Source: Ctena decussata (lineage: Eukaryota; Mollusca; Bivalvia; Lucinida; Lucinidae). From it: a stretch of 64,000 nt of DNA. Of the stretch, positions 1 through 9,610 are shown piece after piece. The position numbers were made by a program, and so were the translations under genes. The notes beneath the pieces are model-generated. The model did no database searches. It was not told where the DNA came from and worked only from the letters and a program-made list of their open reading frames with translations. Location: positions 19,885,928 to 19,949,927 of the forward strand of contig OZ022513.1 of the NCBI GenBank assembly GCA_963989385.1, given 5' to 3'. Positions within the stretch are counted from its first letter, which is position 1, and each line of letters opens with the position of its first letter.

Positions 1-910
1 TATGCTTAATAATTGAGCCACATCGTGTGACTTCCAACACTATGGCAATTTTGACATATGATATTCAGATCATCCGTCTCTTTTATACAGGGTAATCAGA
101 GACCTCACTGTTGGCTCTATGGCTTGTGTCACTTACTTAGATTGCTGATGTGACAAGCGAAGGCTCTGATCAGACTGCACTTATGTCGATGTCATGAACT
201 GTTTGCAGATTTAGCACGTTTTCAGTGTGGTTCATTGTGGCAGTATACCCTCTACCGGTACCACATCTACTAATTTTGCATTTGTCTCTGTATTTGCAAT
301 ACTTTAAGAATGGAATATTTGTAACTTATTTATGTCAAGATGGTCGATGAAATAATGGTTTCAATATCACTGCTGTGACACGGGTTGTCACCTTTGAAAA
401 TTTCCAATTTAACACGTAGGTCTGTGTTGAAATTCTGTCCATTTGATGATATTTCGATACGCATATGCGTATTTGTGTTTTGGCAGCTATAACGTGCAAC
501 TTTGGATTGTGTATCTATGATAAATATGTAATTCCTATTTAACCATAACCTAGCTTGTGGATCTTTATTAGTCTGTTCGCACCAGTCTTGGCGATGTTTG
601 CTCAGACAACCTGTCCGAGGAATAATAGGTCAGCATGGTGGGCAATATTTTGTTTCATAGGGTTTGAGGTGAAGCGACACTCCTGTGTGTTCATCCGCCA
701 TTTAAAAAAAAGTGGAGACAGCTTTCATCACTCGCTGTGTGCTTACCTTCTCCAAAACCGAGTGTACTCTTCTTGAAATGATTTTCTTCCAGAGGATGAA
801 AATACTTTTCCTAAAAGAGCTGACTCCCGTAGAGCAAAATAGGCAAAAGTAAAAGGGCAGAGTTGCTTCCTCTGAAAGTGTATCCATTCGCCCTAAAGAA
901 AAGCTAAAAT
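1..910. other. AT-rich sequence without a recognised gene
   Basis: No open frame here shows protein-family character; the longest (about 70 codons) have arbitrary composition. A short stretch near 158-180 (GAAGGCTCTGATCAGACTG) matches the core of fold-back family A described below. The 40 bases just before the first full family A copy (about 870-910) resemble the 40 bases before the copy at 3417, so those two copies may sit in the same older, diverged repeat. Confidence 0.5.
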
Positions 911-1146
911 GAGCCGCGACACGAGAAAACCAACAATGTGGTCGTCCGCCCAGCGCAGACTAGGATCAGCCTGGGCATCCATCCAGTCTGATCAGACTCT
1001 TTGCTAAGCGCTTAAAGGGTAGCTGAGGGACTAAACTACCATCATGCGGAAAGCGAAGACTCTGATCAGACTGGGCGGATGCCCAGGCTGATCTGAGTCT
1101 GCGCTGGACGCACGACCACATTGTTGGTTTTGTCACGTCGCGGCTC
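911..1146. repeat. Fold-back MITE family A, copy 1
   Basis: This is a full-length copy of the commonest element in the window. It begins GAGCCGCGACACGAG and ends CGTGACGTCGCGGCTC-like on the same strand, so nearly the whole 236 bp folds back on itself; the arms contain the recurrent words CCAACAATGTGG and CAGTCTGATCAGAG. It is flanked by AAAT on both sides (907-910 and 1147-1150), consistent with a 4-bp target-site duplication. No coding capacity is visible. The superfamily is not assigned. Confidence 0.85.
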
Positions 1147-1159
1147 AAATATTTCTTAA

Positions 1160-1643
1160 AGCTCCGTTCACACGAGCAAAGTTTCTTTAGACAAAGCGAG
1201 TTTGTTAAAGAAAAAAATGCTCCTATGAATGAAAATGTATACCTCATTTTCCAATGCCAAATTAATATGATAAAGTTTATTTTGACAAACAAAATATGTC
1301 AGTTTGAACAGAACGTTTGCCATATAATATGTAACAAAGAAACTAGTTATGGAGATGAACATAGAAAACTTCTCATAATCAAAATCAGTTTGATTTTGAA
1401 CCATGTATAATTAAAAAAGAAAATGTGGCAAGGTTGGCCGTTCACACGGGTAACGTTTACTTGTCCAGGTAACTTTGACGAGAAATCTTTGTTCGTGTGA
1501 ACACTGCTGCAACTATTTCATTGACAAAGATTCTTTATTATATTTTTCTGTGACAATTTGTTCCGTGTGAACGCAAAATATCTGGCAAATTTTCTTTGCT
1601 ATAATTTCTGTGACAAAGAAATTTTGCTCGTGTGAACAAAGCT
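1160..1643. repeat. Fold-back element, TTCACACGAGCAAAG termini
   Basis: The left end reads CCGTTCACACGAGCAAAG and the right end reads TTTGCTCGTGTGAACAAAG, which are inverted copies. Inside, the words GTGACAAAG and CGTGTGAAC recur in both orientations, so it is a multi-copy inverted repeat. The element at 20657-21080 has related ends (GTTTACACGAGCAAAG) and is a second member. It is non-coding. Confidence 0.65.
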
Positions 1644-1666
1644 GAAAGCTTTAGAATTAGAAATTT

Positions 1667-1865
1667 GAGCGGAAACACGACGTAACCAGCAAAGACTCAG
1701 ATCAGTCTGGACATTCGCCCAGACTAATAAGCGTCTTCGCCGTCCGCATAATGCTAGCATACATGAAAGCGCACAGCGAAGACTCTGATCAAACTTGGCG
1801 GCTGCCCAGGCTGATCTAAGTTTCCGCGTGGCGCACATGCCACTTTGTTGGGTGTGTCGCGGCTC
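1667..1865. repeat. Fold-back MITE family A, copy 2 (diverged)
   Basis: A shortened copy with several mutations (it begins GAGCGGAAACACGACG) and a 3' end of GTGTCGCGGCTC. ATTT lies directly on both sides (1663-1666 and 1866-1869), supporting a 4-bp duplication. Confidence 0.75.
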
Positions 1866-1977
1866 ATTTTATAATGGCAAATACTGGAAAATCGATTAAT
1901 CCCGTCAAACATCGTCAAACAGCGTAGTATACCGTAGCCAACTTCGTTTAGCACCGGCGATCAAGTTGTACAACTTA

Positions 1978-2117
1978 GGGTAGAGTCGGGTAATTTCGGA
2001 CATGAGGATAAATTCGGACATACTATGGCAAACAGTGAAAATCCAGATGAGACGGCTCATCATGAGCAATGTGGCTGTCCGAATTTACCCGCTGTCCGAA
2101 GTTACCCCACTCTCCCC
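1978..2117. repeat. Short inverted repeat with TTCGGACA words
   Basis: The left half contains GGGTAATTTCGGACA and AAATTCGGACA; the right half contains TGTCCGAATTTACCC and TGTCCGAAGTTACCCC. The two halves can pair as an imperfect hairpin of about 140 bp. It has the form of a small MITE; no family is recognised. Confidence 0.6.
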
Positions 2118-2289
2118 TACTTGGAGACAGGAAAAAGACGTTTGGTGTGGAACGAAGTTGAAAATGACAGAATATAATGTTGGTCGGTGTTTTATGGTGT
2201 TAATTGCCAATATTTGCCATGATGCTACCGTCTAAGCTGCGGAAGAGGCTCCAGGAGTAAGTTTAAACTATACTTAATTAATACTGGCA

Positions 2290-2609
2290 CACTGTAAAAA
2301 AATCCGTAGATTTTACGGTAGAATAACTGGAACTCAGCTGCAAGTCCATTTCCCGTTTACTTTTACGGGCGCCTGTAAAATTGCAGGAACCATCATGCAC
2401 AGTTGGATAGATTATAGCAGGTGTTGTTTTAGTCATATAGCCTTCAACATTGTAAAGTTATTTTCCAGTGCAACAATTTAACAATACACTACCATTTCGT
2501 GATTTCCGAAAATGTCTTACAGGCAAATACCTGTAAAAATAACGGGAAACGGACTGGCAGCTGGTTGCCAGTTATTGTACCGTAAAATCTACGGATCTTT
2601 TTTACAGTG
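2290..2609. repeat. MITE with CACTGTAAAAAAATCCGTAG termini
   Basis: The left terminus CACTGTAAAAAAATCCGTAG continues into TTTTACGGTA. The right terminus is its inverted copy (TACCGTAAAATCTACGGATC, then TTTTTTACAGTG). Subterminal words (AACGGGAAA, GCCAGTTATT) are also inverted. It is about 320 bp and non-coding. Confidence 0.75.
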
Positions 2610-3416
2610 AGTGTTAATGTACAAGGAACAACCAAAATTATCAACGGATAAATAGTCTGTAAAAGTGCAATTTTCTGACGTCATTTTTCTATCATTTTTG
2701 TTTAACATTCATTTTTCAAATATGCATTTTTATTCATTTTGGAGGAAACAACTGTTTCAGCAAATTTGATCAAATTCTGTATTTTCGTATGCAATGTCTG
2801 TATGGCTTTACGTTGAAGAATTTAAATGTCTTGGAAGTGTTTTACACCCTGTATTACGGTTGTGTTCAGATAATATATTTTACACTACTACTAAACAATG
2901 AAGGCGATGTGCAAGATGAATATCATTTCATTTTTATCTGTCTCGTTTCCTGTGGAATTCTTTATTTTCAAGAGCCTTCAATTTTTGGTATACATTTATA
3001 CAGTACAAATACGATTTCTTCTTCCACGGTGGTTCAGAGTACATTAGACAGATATCTGTGAGACAGATATGGAAAATCCGTCTAGGATTGGGGTCAACAC
3101 TTTAAGAAAAGAATGTACTCTTAAGACATCTAGGAGTAAGTTATTTCCTTTAAAAGTAAACTCCACTTTGTAATAACTATATTGTCCAGATAAGCAAACA
3201 GGAAGTCACAAAAGCCGCTCCCCTATTTTAAAAAAATGGTGGAAAGACAAAATGGCCACCTTACAAAAGAGTCTGCCATTAAGGAATAGAATTTGGTCCT
3301 CCAGGAGCAAATTCTCCCCTTTGAGTGAAGACTTCCAATGAGGAGGTAGACAACAGTGAAAATTACAGAGTTTCGTCCCCTGAAAGTGTACCTATTCACC
3401 TTAAGTTTTGTAACAT
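2610..3416. other. Intergenic, nothing recognised
   Basis: A 90-codon open frame at 2789-3061 (+) has no visible motif and a composition expected of AT-rich non-coding DNA; I do not call it a gene. The last 40 bases resemble the left flank of family A copy 1. Confidence 0.4.
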
Positions 3417-3658
3417 GAGCCGTGACACGAGAAAACCAACAAAGTGGTATGTGTGCCCAGCGAAGACACAGATCTGCCTAGGCAACCGCCCAGTCCGATC
3501 ACAGTTTTTGCCTTGTGCTTTTAAAAAGGGTAGCTAAGGGTCTAAGGTAGGACCATGTGGACAGCGAAGACTCTGATCAGACTGGGCGGATGCCCAGGCT
3601 GATCTGAGTCTTCGCTGACCGCACATGCCCTTTTGTTGGTTTTCTCATGTCGCGGCTC
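3417..3658. repeat. Fold-back MITE family A, copy 3
   Basis: Full-length, starting GAGCCGTGACACGAG and ending CATGTCGCGGCTC. The flanks share only AT, so a clean target duplication is not seen here. Confidence 0.8.
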
Positions 3659-4181
3659 ATATATCGTTTACATTATAAATACACTAATACTTTTGAATGC
3701 ATTAAAAAATCGTAAAGTGCAATAAATATATTTTTGTCAGTCAATGTTTCTTTTTTTTTCTTTTTTTGCCCCTTTTCACAAATTTGAAAATTTTTAAAGA
3801 CAATGCATTAATGGACAATATAGGAGGACACCGTGACCTTCTTTCAAACAAATGACAAAAAAGATATATTGTTATACTACGTGCGAAGAAGAAAGAATTA
3901 TCATAAAAATTTAAGTACACGAATTGGGACAGGTCTGAGCAAAAAGTGCAGAAACAGAGCAGAGGAGCCATCTGATCAGGACCTGCGCTGTTTGCCATTC
4001 CAGCCGCGTCTTTTGAACACTTACTGCACTGTAAAAGCAAACAGTTCCATTTATGGACAATAAATGTAGTTATTGTAGGAATCCCAATTGTAGAAATTTT
4101 GCCGTTGCCGTAGCTTAATCAGAGGCATGTGCTTTTAAGTCTGAGTCTTAACTTAGCTTAAAAGAAAGTAAGAAAATATTT
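3659..4181. other. Intergenic with T-rich tract
   Basis: A pyrimidine-rich run occurs at about 3747-3770. Around 3950-3995 there is a faint match to family A core words (CTGATCAGGACCTGCGCTG). Opposing-strand open frames of 76 and 99 codons overlap here and look like chance. Confidence 0.4.
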
Positions 4182-4370
4182 AAGCCGCGACAAAAAAACA
4201 ACAACACAGTGGCATGTGCATCCAGCAAAGACTCAGATCAGCCTGGGAATCTGCCTAGTCTAATCAGAGTCTTCGTTGTTCGCATGGAGGTGGCTTAGAC
4301 CCTTTGCCCAGGCTGATGGGAGTCTACGAAGGATGCACAATCATATGTTTGTTTTCTTGTGTCGCGGCTC
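4182..4370. repeat. Fold-back MITE family A, copy 4 (internally deleted)
   Basis: It begins AAGCCGCGACA and ends GTGTCGCGGCTC, and is shorter than the roughly 236-bp full length because the centre is reduced. ATTT lies on both sides (4178-4181 and 4371-4374). Confidence 0.75.
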
Positions 4371-4546
4371 ATTTCAATATCAGTCGATGGTGAACGGACC
4401 GGGTATGGTTAATAGGTTCACTTTCATATAGGATAAAAAAAAATAAGCTTTGTGACTTCCTGTATGCTTCCTTTGATAACACAGCCCATGCAAAATAGGT
4501 TCTGCTTTGAGAAGAAAGATATATCTTCAAGTGGAGAAAATTATTT

Positions 4547-4782
4547 GAGCCGCGACACTAGAAAACCAACAATGTGGTTGTGCGCCCAGCGCAGACTCAG
4601 ATCAGCCTGGGCATCCGCCCAGTCTGATCAGAGTCTTCGCTGTCCGCATGGAGATAGTTTAGTCCCTTAGGTACAATTTGAGTACTTAATGATGAGTCTG
4701 GTCAAACTGAGCGGATGATTAGGCTGATCTGAGTCTGCACTGGGCGCACAACCACACTGTTATTTTTGTCGTGTCGCGGCTC
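4547..4782. repeat. Fold-back MITE family A, copy 5
   Basis: A 236-bp copy, GAGCCGCGACACTAG to GTCGTGTCGCGGCTC, flanked by ATTT at 4543-4546 and 4783-4786. This is one of the clearest cases of the 4-bp ATTT duplication. Confidence 0.85.
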
Positions 4783-5046
4783 ATTTGCTTTCAGAGATGA
4801 CCTCATGGAGATAGAAATGGCTTTCCCAGAAAGTATGACATTTCACTTTATCATATGACGTCGCATCTGAGAGTGTAATAAAGCCATGCATTAAAAACGA
4901 TAATCCACTAGTGGATTAAATATGCAAATTACGTCGTAATGTTATTCGTTGACGTCCATAAAAAGTCGCGTTTTCTAATGGCGAAATCGTAACGTTTTAG
5001 TGCAAAATTTGCTCATAAAATGCAATTTTAGTGTCATATGATAAAC

Positions 5047-5202
5047 AGAATCTTGCATTCGTGCTCATGTATTACTGAATTTATTAAACTCGTTGGGGAA
5101 AACGACAAGATGCTCGGCATAGCCTCGCATCTTATCGTTTTCCCCAGCTCCCCAGCTCGTTTAATAAATTCAATAATACATGGGCACTCATGTAAGATCC
5201 TC
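5047..5202. repeat. Hairpin with arms of about 65 bp
   Basis: GGGGAAAACGACAAGATGC and GCATCTTATCGTTTTCCCC are inverted copies around a loop near 5115-5125. The pairing continues outward through TTTATTAAACTCG / CGTTTAATAAA and CTCATGTATTA / TAATACATGGG. A separate perfect 18-bp palindrome, ACTAACGACGTCGTTAGT, lies at 5327-5344. Confidence 0.7.
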
Positions 5203-5794
5203 TATGTGGTTGAGGTAGCATGCAATCGTAACCAATCAGGTGGTATGGGGCGGATCTTATTGAATTTGCTAAACCAGATAATACTTAAAGCGTTTTTATT
5301 AACACAACAGGGCTCAGTTTTTCAAAACTAACGACGTCGTTAGTTAACGAGACGATGAAATTTCGAGCATATATTATACACCAAAACGCTACCATTTTTG
5401 CCTAAACAAATTGAGGAGCTTTTTTTTAAGCAAAAAACATGAGCCCTCTTGATGTTATGTGTACTGGAATACTAAATGATTCACTGACTTAACGACTTCT
5501 TAGAGCTAGTTTAAGCTTTCAAGTGTCCCATTCACCATTGGATGGTATCGGGCGGTTTGCCTTATATAACAGCTTACAATTACCCAGTTATGCCCAGTGG
5601 AATGTTCTATCTTTATCAAATGGATGCGTCGATTTGACAATATAGTGGTGTACGATTAAGTTTATTTTTATCATTTTTATTCCATTTTAAGGCGAAAAAT
5701 ACCTATTTGGTGTATACAAAAATGGAAGCACCTGACCAGACACCGCGTTTGCGGCTTCTGATTAGAATCTGCACTGTTTGCTTATTTCCTATTT

Positions 5795-6030
5795 GAGCCG
5801 TGACACGACAAAACCAACACTGTGGTTGTACGCCTAGTCAGGACTCAGCTCAACCTGGGCATCCGCCCAGTCTGATCAGAGCCTTCGCTGTCCGCAGGGA
5901 GGTAGCTTAGTCCCTTAACTACCCTTTGAGAACTTAACGAAGAGTCTGATCAAACTTGGCGGATGGCCAGGCTGATCTGAGTCTGCACCGGGCGCACAAC
6001 CACATTGTTGGTTTTCTCGTGTCGCGGCTC
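5795..6030. repeat. Fold-back MITE family A, copy 6
   Basis: First of three copies in a row. ATTT flanks it on both sides (5791-5794, 6031-6034), so it looks like an original insertion. Diagnostic bases are GAGCCGTGACACGAC at the left and GTCTGCACCGGGCGCAC in the right arm. Confidence 0.85.
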
Positions 6031-6614
6031 ATTTATGGGACTCGTGGCATTGATGGGTTCAACGAAATCCGGTAACACTTTGCTGCGCAAACAATAACCC
6101 ACTCTGATTATCTTTTACAAAACTACTGTCGCAGAAAATGGACTTATGCCAGGATTTCTAAGTAGGCAGACTGTCTCGGCTTTCCTGAATTTACCGTTAC
6201 AACTGAGCCGCGACACGAGAAAACCAACAATGTGGCTGTGCGCCCAGCGCAGACTCAGATCAGACTGGGCATCCGCCCAGTCTGACGAGAGCCTTCGCTG
6301 TCCGCATGGAGATAGCTTAGTCCCTTAGCTACCCTTTGAGAACTCAACGAAGAGTCTGATCATACTTGGCGGATGCCCAGGCTGATCCGAGTCTGCACCG
6401 GGCGCACAACAACATTGTTGGTTTTCTCGTGTCGCGGCTCATTTATGGGACCCATGGCATTGATGGGTTCAACGAAAACCGGTAACACATTGCTGCACAA
6501 ACAATAAACCACTCTGATTATCTTTTACAAAACTACTGTCGCAAAAAATAGAATGTTTCCATGATTTCTATGTAGGCAGACTGTCTCAGCTGTCCTGAAC
6601 TTACCGTTACATCT
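6031..6614. repeat. Tandem duplication: spacer, family A copy 7, spacer
   Basis: Two related 174-bp spacers (6031-6204 and 6441-6614) both start ATTTATGGGAC and end CCGTTACA(A/T)CT. Between them sits family A copy 7 (6205-6440). Its left arm matches copy 8 (GAGCCGCGACACGAG, GCGCAGACTCAGATCAG) and its right arm matches copy 6 (GAGAACT.AACGAAG, GTCTGCACCGGGCGC). Copy 7 is therefore a copy 8/copy 6 recombinant, made by unequal crossover between two neighbouring elements. Confidence 0.85.
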
Positions 6615-6850
6615 GAGCCGCGACACGAGAAAACCAACAATGTGGTTGTGCGCCTGGCGCAGACTCAGATCAGCCTTGGCATCCGTCCAGTCTGATCAGA
6701 GTCTTCGCTGTCCACATGTCAATAGCTTAGACCCTTAGCTACCCTTTGAGCACTTCACGAAGAGTCTGGTCAAATTGGGCGGGTGCCAAGGCTGATATGA
6801 GTCTGCGCTGGGCGCACAACCACATTGTTGGTTTTCTCGTGTCGCGGCTC
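6615..6850. repeat. Fold-back MITE family A, copy 8
   Basis: Third of the tandem group. Its right flank AACT (6851-6854) matches the left flank AACT of copy 7 (6201-6204) rather than its own left flank ATCT (6611-6614). That is expected if copies 7 and 8 carry the two outer edges of one ancestral insertion. Confidence 0.85.
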
Positions 6851-7105
6851 AACTATCTAAAAATTGAGACACCTAAATTAATTGCCGCAATTTTTCATAA
6901 AATGTTACAGTTTGATTTTGCAAAGCAGTAATGCGTGCAACAGATGCGAATGGAGCAAAAGCTGCATATCGGGTTCCTTTCAGGGTTCATACAGACTAGA
7001 CCAAACAAACTACTCTAACATTTCCCTGACGCCAATCCAAATTTCCCTGACATAACCATACCCATCAGAGAAACATGTTTTTACTTAAAAAAAATATAGA
7101 AATAG

Positions 7106-7261
7106 ATGTCTGGAAAAGCCACAATCACAGATTACAGCCTACCTGAACCAATGGCAGCAGTAAGGATGAAGAAAAGAAAAGATCTCAAACAGCACAGCAA
7201 CCAGCTCCCTCTTCCCCGCAAGAGGTGGTCACAGTGCAACCGGCAGAGAAAAGCAAATTAA
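7106..7261 (+). CDS. Short basic ORF inside the CAGGGTTCATAC transposon
   Basis: A 51-codon ATG frame beginning MSGKATITDY, rich in Lys/Arg, and ending at TAA. Its place just inside the left end suggests the remnant of a transposase N-terminus, but no zinc finger or catalytic motif is visible. It may be chance. Confidence 0.2.
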   Translation: MSGKATITDYSLPEPMAAVRMKKRKDLKQHSNQLPLPRKRWSQCNRQRKAN

Positions 7262-7741
7262 AGAAATAATTTGATGTTGGCCTCCAAACCTCTCCTACAG
7301 CCAATCCAAACCACCCATATTGCAATCAGTATATAGTGGAAAGCAGAGCAATTTTTTAGCGCTGGATATAGAATATCTCACTGCAAAAGCTGCAACAGAC
7401 TGGCGAAGTTTCTTATAACATTCTACTCTAATCCTGTATACATCTAATGTGTAGAATATAACTTCCAAAGTTTTGAAATATATTGATTACTGAACACTGC
7501 TCTGCTATACAGGGTGCTTATTTCCAGAATTCTGGCTAATTTCTCTTGAAAAGCAATAAATGTACAAAATGGAATTTGAGAAAATGAAATAGAATTATGT
7601 GTTAGTTCTTACAGTCCATTGTTACACTTTCAGACTTACTGGAAATTGTATGTATACATGTACATACACAACATTAAATGTGGACAAAACAACGACAATG
7701 ATTAGAGGCATTCAGTATGACAGTTTTCTTAACCTAGTCCA

Positions 7742-7964
7742 GGGGCCGTATTCATAAAACGACTTAAGTCGTTGCTATGTTGTTGCTAAGGCTGAATTTC
7801 TATAAAGGAGATTCCCTACAACTATGAAATTTGCTCTGGAGGAACAGTCTTTGTAAGACTGTTCCTCCAGACTAAATTTCATAGCTGTAGGGAATCTCCA
7901 ACATAGAAATTTACCCTTAGCAACAGCATAGCAACGACTTAAGTTGCTTTATGAATACGGCCCC
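7742..7964. repeat. Nested fold-back MITE, GGGGCCGTATTCATAAA termini
   Basis: A near-perfect 223-bp hairpin. GGGGCCGTATTCATAAA opens it and TTTATGAATACGGCCCC closes it; inside, GGAGATTCCCTACA pairs with TGTAGGGAATCTCC and GGAGGAACAGTCTT with AAGACTGTTCCTCC. It lies inside the CAGGGTTCATAC element and so is younger than that insertion. Confidence 0.85.
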
Positions 7965-8756
7965 AGGTGCAGCAAACAAGCTATGTAAACCCAGTTAGTA
8001 AATCCACAAGCTGTAATATTCATAAAGTATTTTGAAGAAGTTATGATTAGCAGTCCACTAACGCCTTTTGGATCACTTCAAAAGTCATCCAGGTACCTGA
8101 ACTAAAAGGCAGCTGAGGCGACAAGGGGCACCAAACCCTTCAGTTTTCTTAGGCCAGAAGCAATTTAGAGGCTATCAGAATAGTTCAGGGTTTTTTTTTT
8201 TCTCCAAAAAGTTAAGAAAACTGCCCTTGTCATTTTCAGTTATTCTTCATCCATCATGACTGGAATTGTGAAATTCCCTGACATTTCCCTGACAGTTTAG
8301 CAAAAAAACATTTTTCCCTGACACAACATAAAATTCCCTGACAATTCCCTAACCTTGAAAAAAAAAATGAATTTCCCTGACATTATCCTGACGCGTATGA
8401 ACCCTGCTATTATAATCTATTACTTCTTGTAGTCTTGAATTTCCATCTATTTATTCTAATTCGCTTCGTCATTAAAGCAAGGTTCATTCGTCTTAATCCA
8501 CTGAAACACGTCATCATAGACAGACCTATAGTTATCGATATTGTGCAACCGTTTGCATATTTCACACATACATTGTTGGAATAATTCTGAGTACCCAACT
8601 GGCTGGTATTCGTCCTTTGTTTCTAACATTTTAGCATATTTTGAACTATCTCTGCTGAGCATTTTCAGGTAATTTCCAAGCTCATGTGCACTGTTGAAAT
8701 CACTGGCACTAATATAAGCATCATGGCTGATGTTTATTGGCCTCGTTTTGGGATCC

Positions 8757-8760
8757 CCAC
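8757..8760. repeat. Target-site duplication CCAC, left copy
   Basis: CCAC precedes the left LTR and recurs at 14820-14823. The undisturbed paralogue reads GGATCCCCACCTCGAAC at 19550, containing the site once. Confidence 0.8.
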
Positions 8761-9581
8761 TGTTACAAAGCAGGGCTTTGAATGATTTTATAATGATTGA
8801 TTTAATGAGTTCATAATTTAAATTTGTTGAATTATGCTTCTTTATTTAAAATCATTAGGATTTAAGATTTTGTAGAAAACTGTTAAAATGTACTATTAAA
8901 ATGTACTGTTAAATATACTAAATAATAACGCAATAATGAAGGGTCACTGCACTGGTCAGGTGATTGGTAAATTTAGTATTTCCAATGACATATGCATAAA
9001 TAAGCCTTTCATTGTTGACTTATTATAGACAGTTTTAGGAAATATTTATAGAGATAACATATTTTCAACTGATTTTATATACTATCTGTCAATTTTTGAT
9101 GATTGTACTTAAATATATTGTAGGGGTGACACTGCACCTGGTGGGTCACATGACTAAAAGTACAGCTTTTGCGATGGAATTGAGATATATTGGTTGTTCA
9201 GGTGATTAACCAATATAATTTCATCCAATGGCTGTAGGGTTCAGGATTGAAGTCGTTTTTGGTGACCTGGTTGGGATGATGACTAAGGGTTTATTACGTT
9301 GTTCATGCCATTGCATCATTCCAACTAGGTATAAAATAATAGAAATTCAGAAGGACTGGTAATATGCGTTTTGCTTGCTATCGCGCGGATATACTGTCCG
9401 TTAGAAACGACATATTCAACCTTTGGACTCTCATCTTTAACTTTTAGGAAACATTTCGGAAACAAAAAGCCAAATTCAGAAAGTAAAATTTTAAAGACAA
9501 AAAGTTCTAAATTAACTTTAATAAATTCTATACGATCACTATTAAAAGACTTTATTGTTTCTTTTAATTACTTCGGTATCA
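8761..9581 (+). repeat. Left (5') LTR
   Basis: It begins TGTTACAAAG and ends TTCGGTATCA. It contains a TATA box, TATAAAATAA (9330-9339), and a polyadenylation-type AATAAA (9520-9525), giving a plausible U3-R-U5 order. A small hairpin, ATATTGGTT / AACCAATAT, lies at about 9188-9216. Confidence 0.85.
9330..9339 (+). promoter_or_regulatory. Putative TATA box of the 5' LTR
   Basis: TATAAAATAA, repeated in the 3' LTR at 14568-14577, lies about 190 bp upstream of AATAAA. Position and sequence fit a Pol II core promoter; no start site can be shown. Confidence 0.45.
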
Positions 9582-9592
9582 CTGTACTTGTT

Positions 9593-9610
9593 TGGTGCCG
9601 TTCGACGGAT
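9593..9610 (+). promoter_or_regulatory. Candidate primer-binding site
   Basis: TGGTGCCGTTCGACGGAT begins 11 bases after the left LTR. A tRNA primer-binding site should start TGG, complementary to the CCA end, so this is a plausible site. I cannot match it to a specific tRNA. Confidence 0.4.

Larger units (their letters stand above)
6981..8406. mobile_element. Non-autonomous DNA transposon, CAGGGTTCATAC termini
   Basis: The ends are a perfect 12-bp inverted repeat, CAGGGTTCATAC at 6981 and GTATGAACCCTG ending at 8406. Many copies of the word TTCCCTGACA occur just inside both ends (about 7020-7060 and 8275-8395), as subterminal repeats do. A short basic open frame (7106-7261) lies near the left end and a second MITE (7742-7964) is nested inside. 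No target-site duplication is visible in the first 8 flanking bases. The CAGGG start is reminiscent of hAT elements, but the assignment is tentative. Confidence 0.65.
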
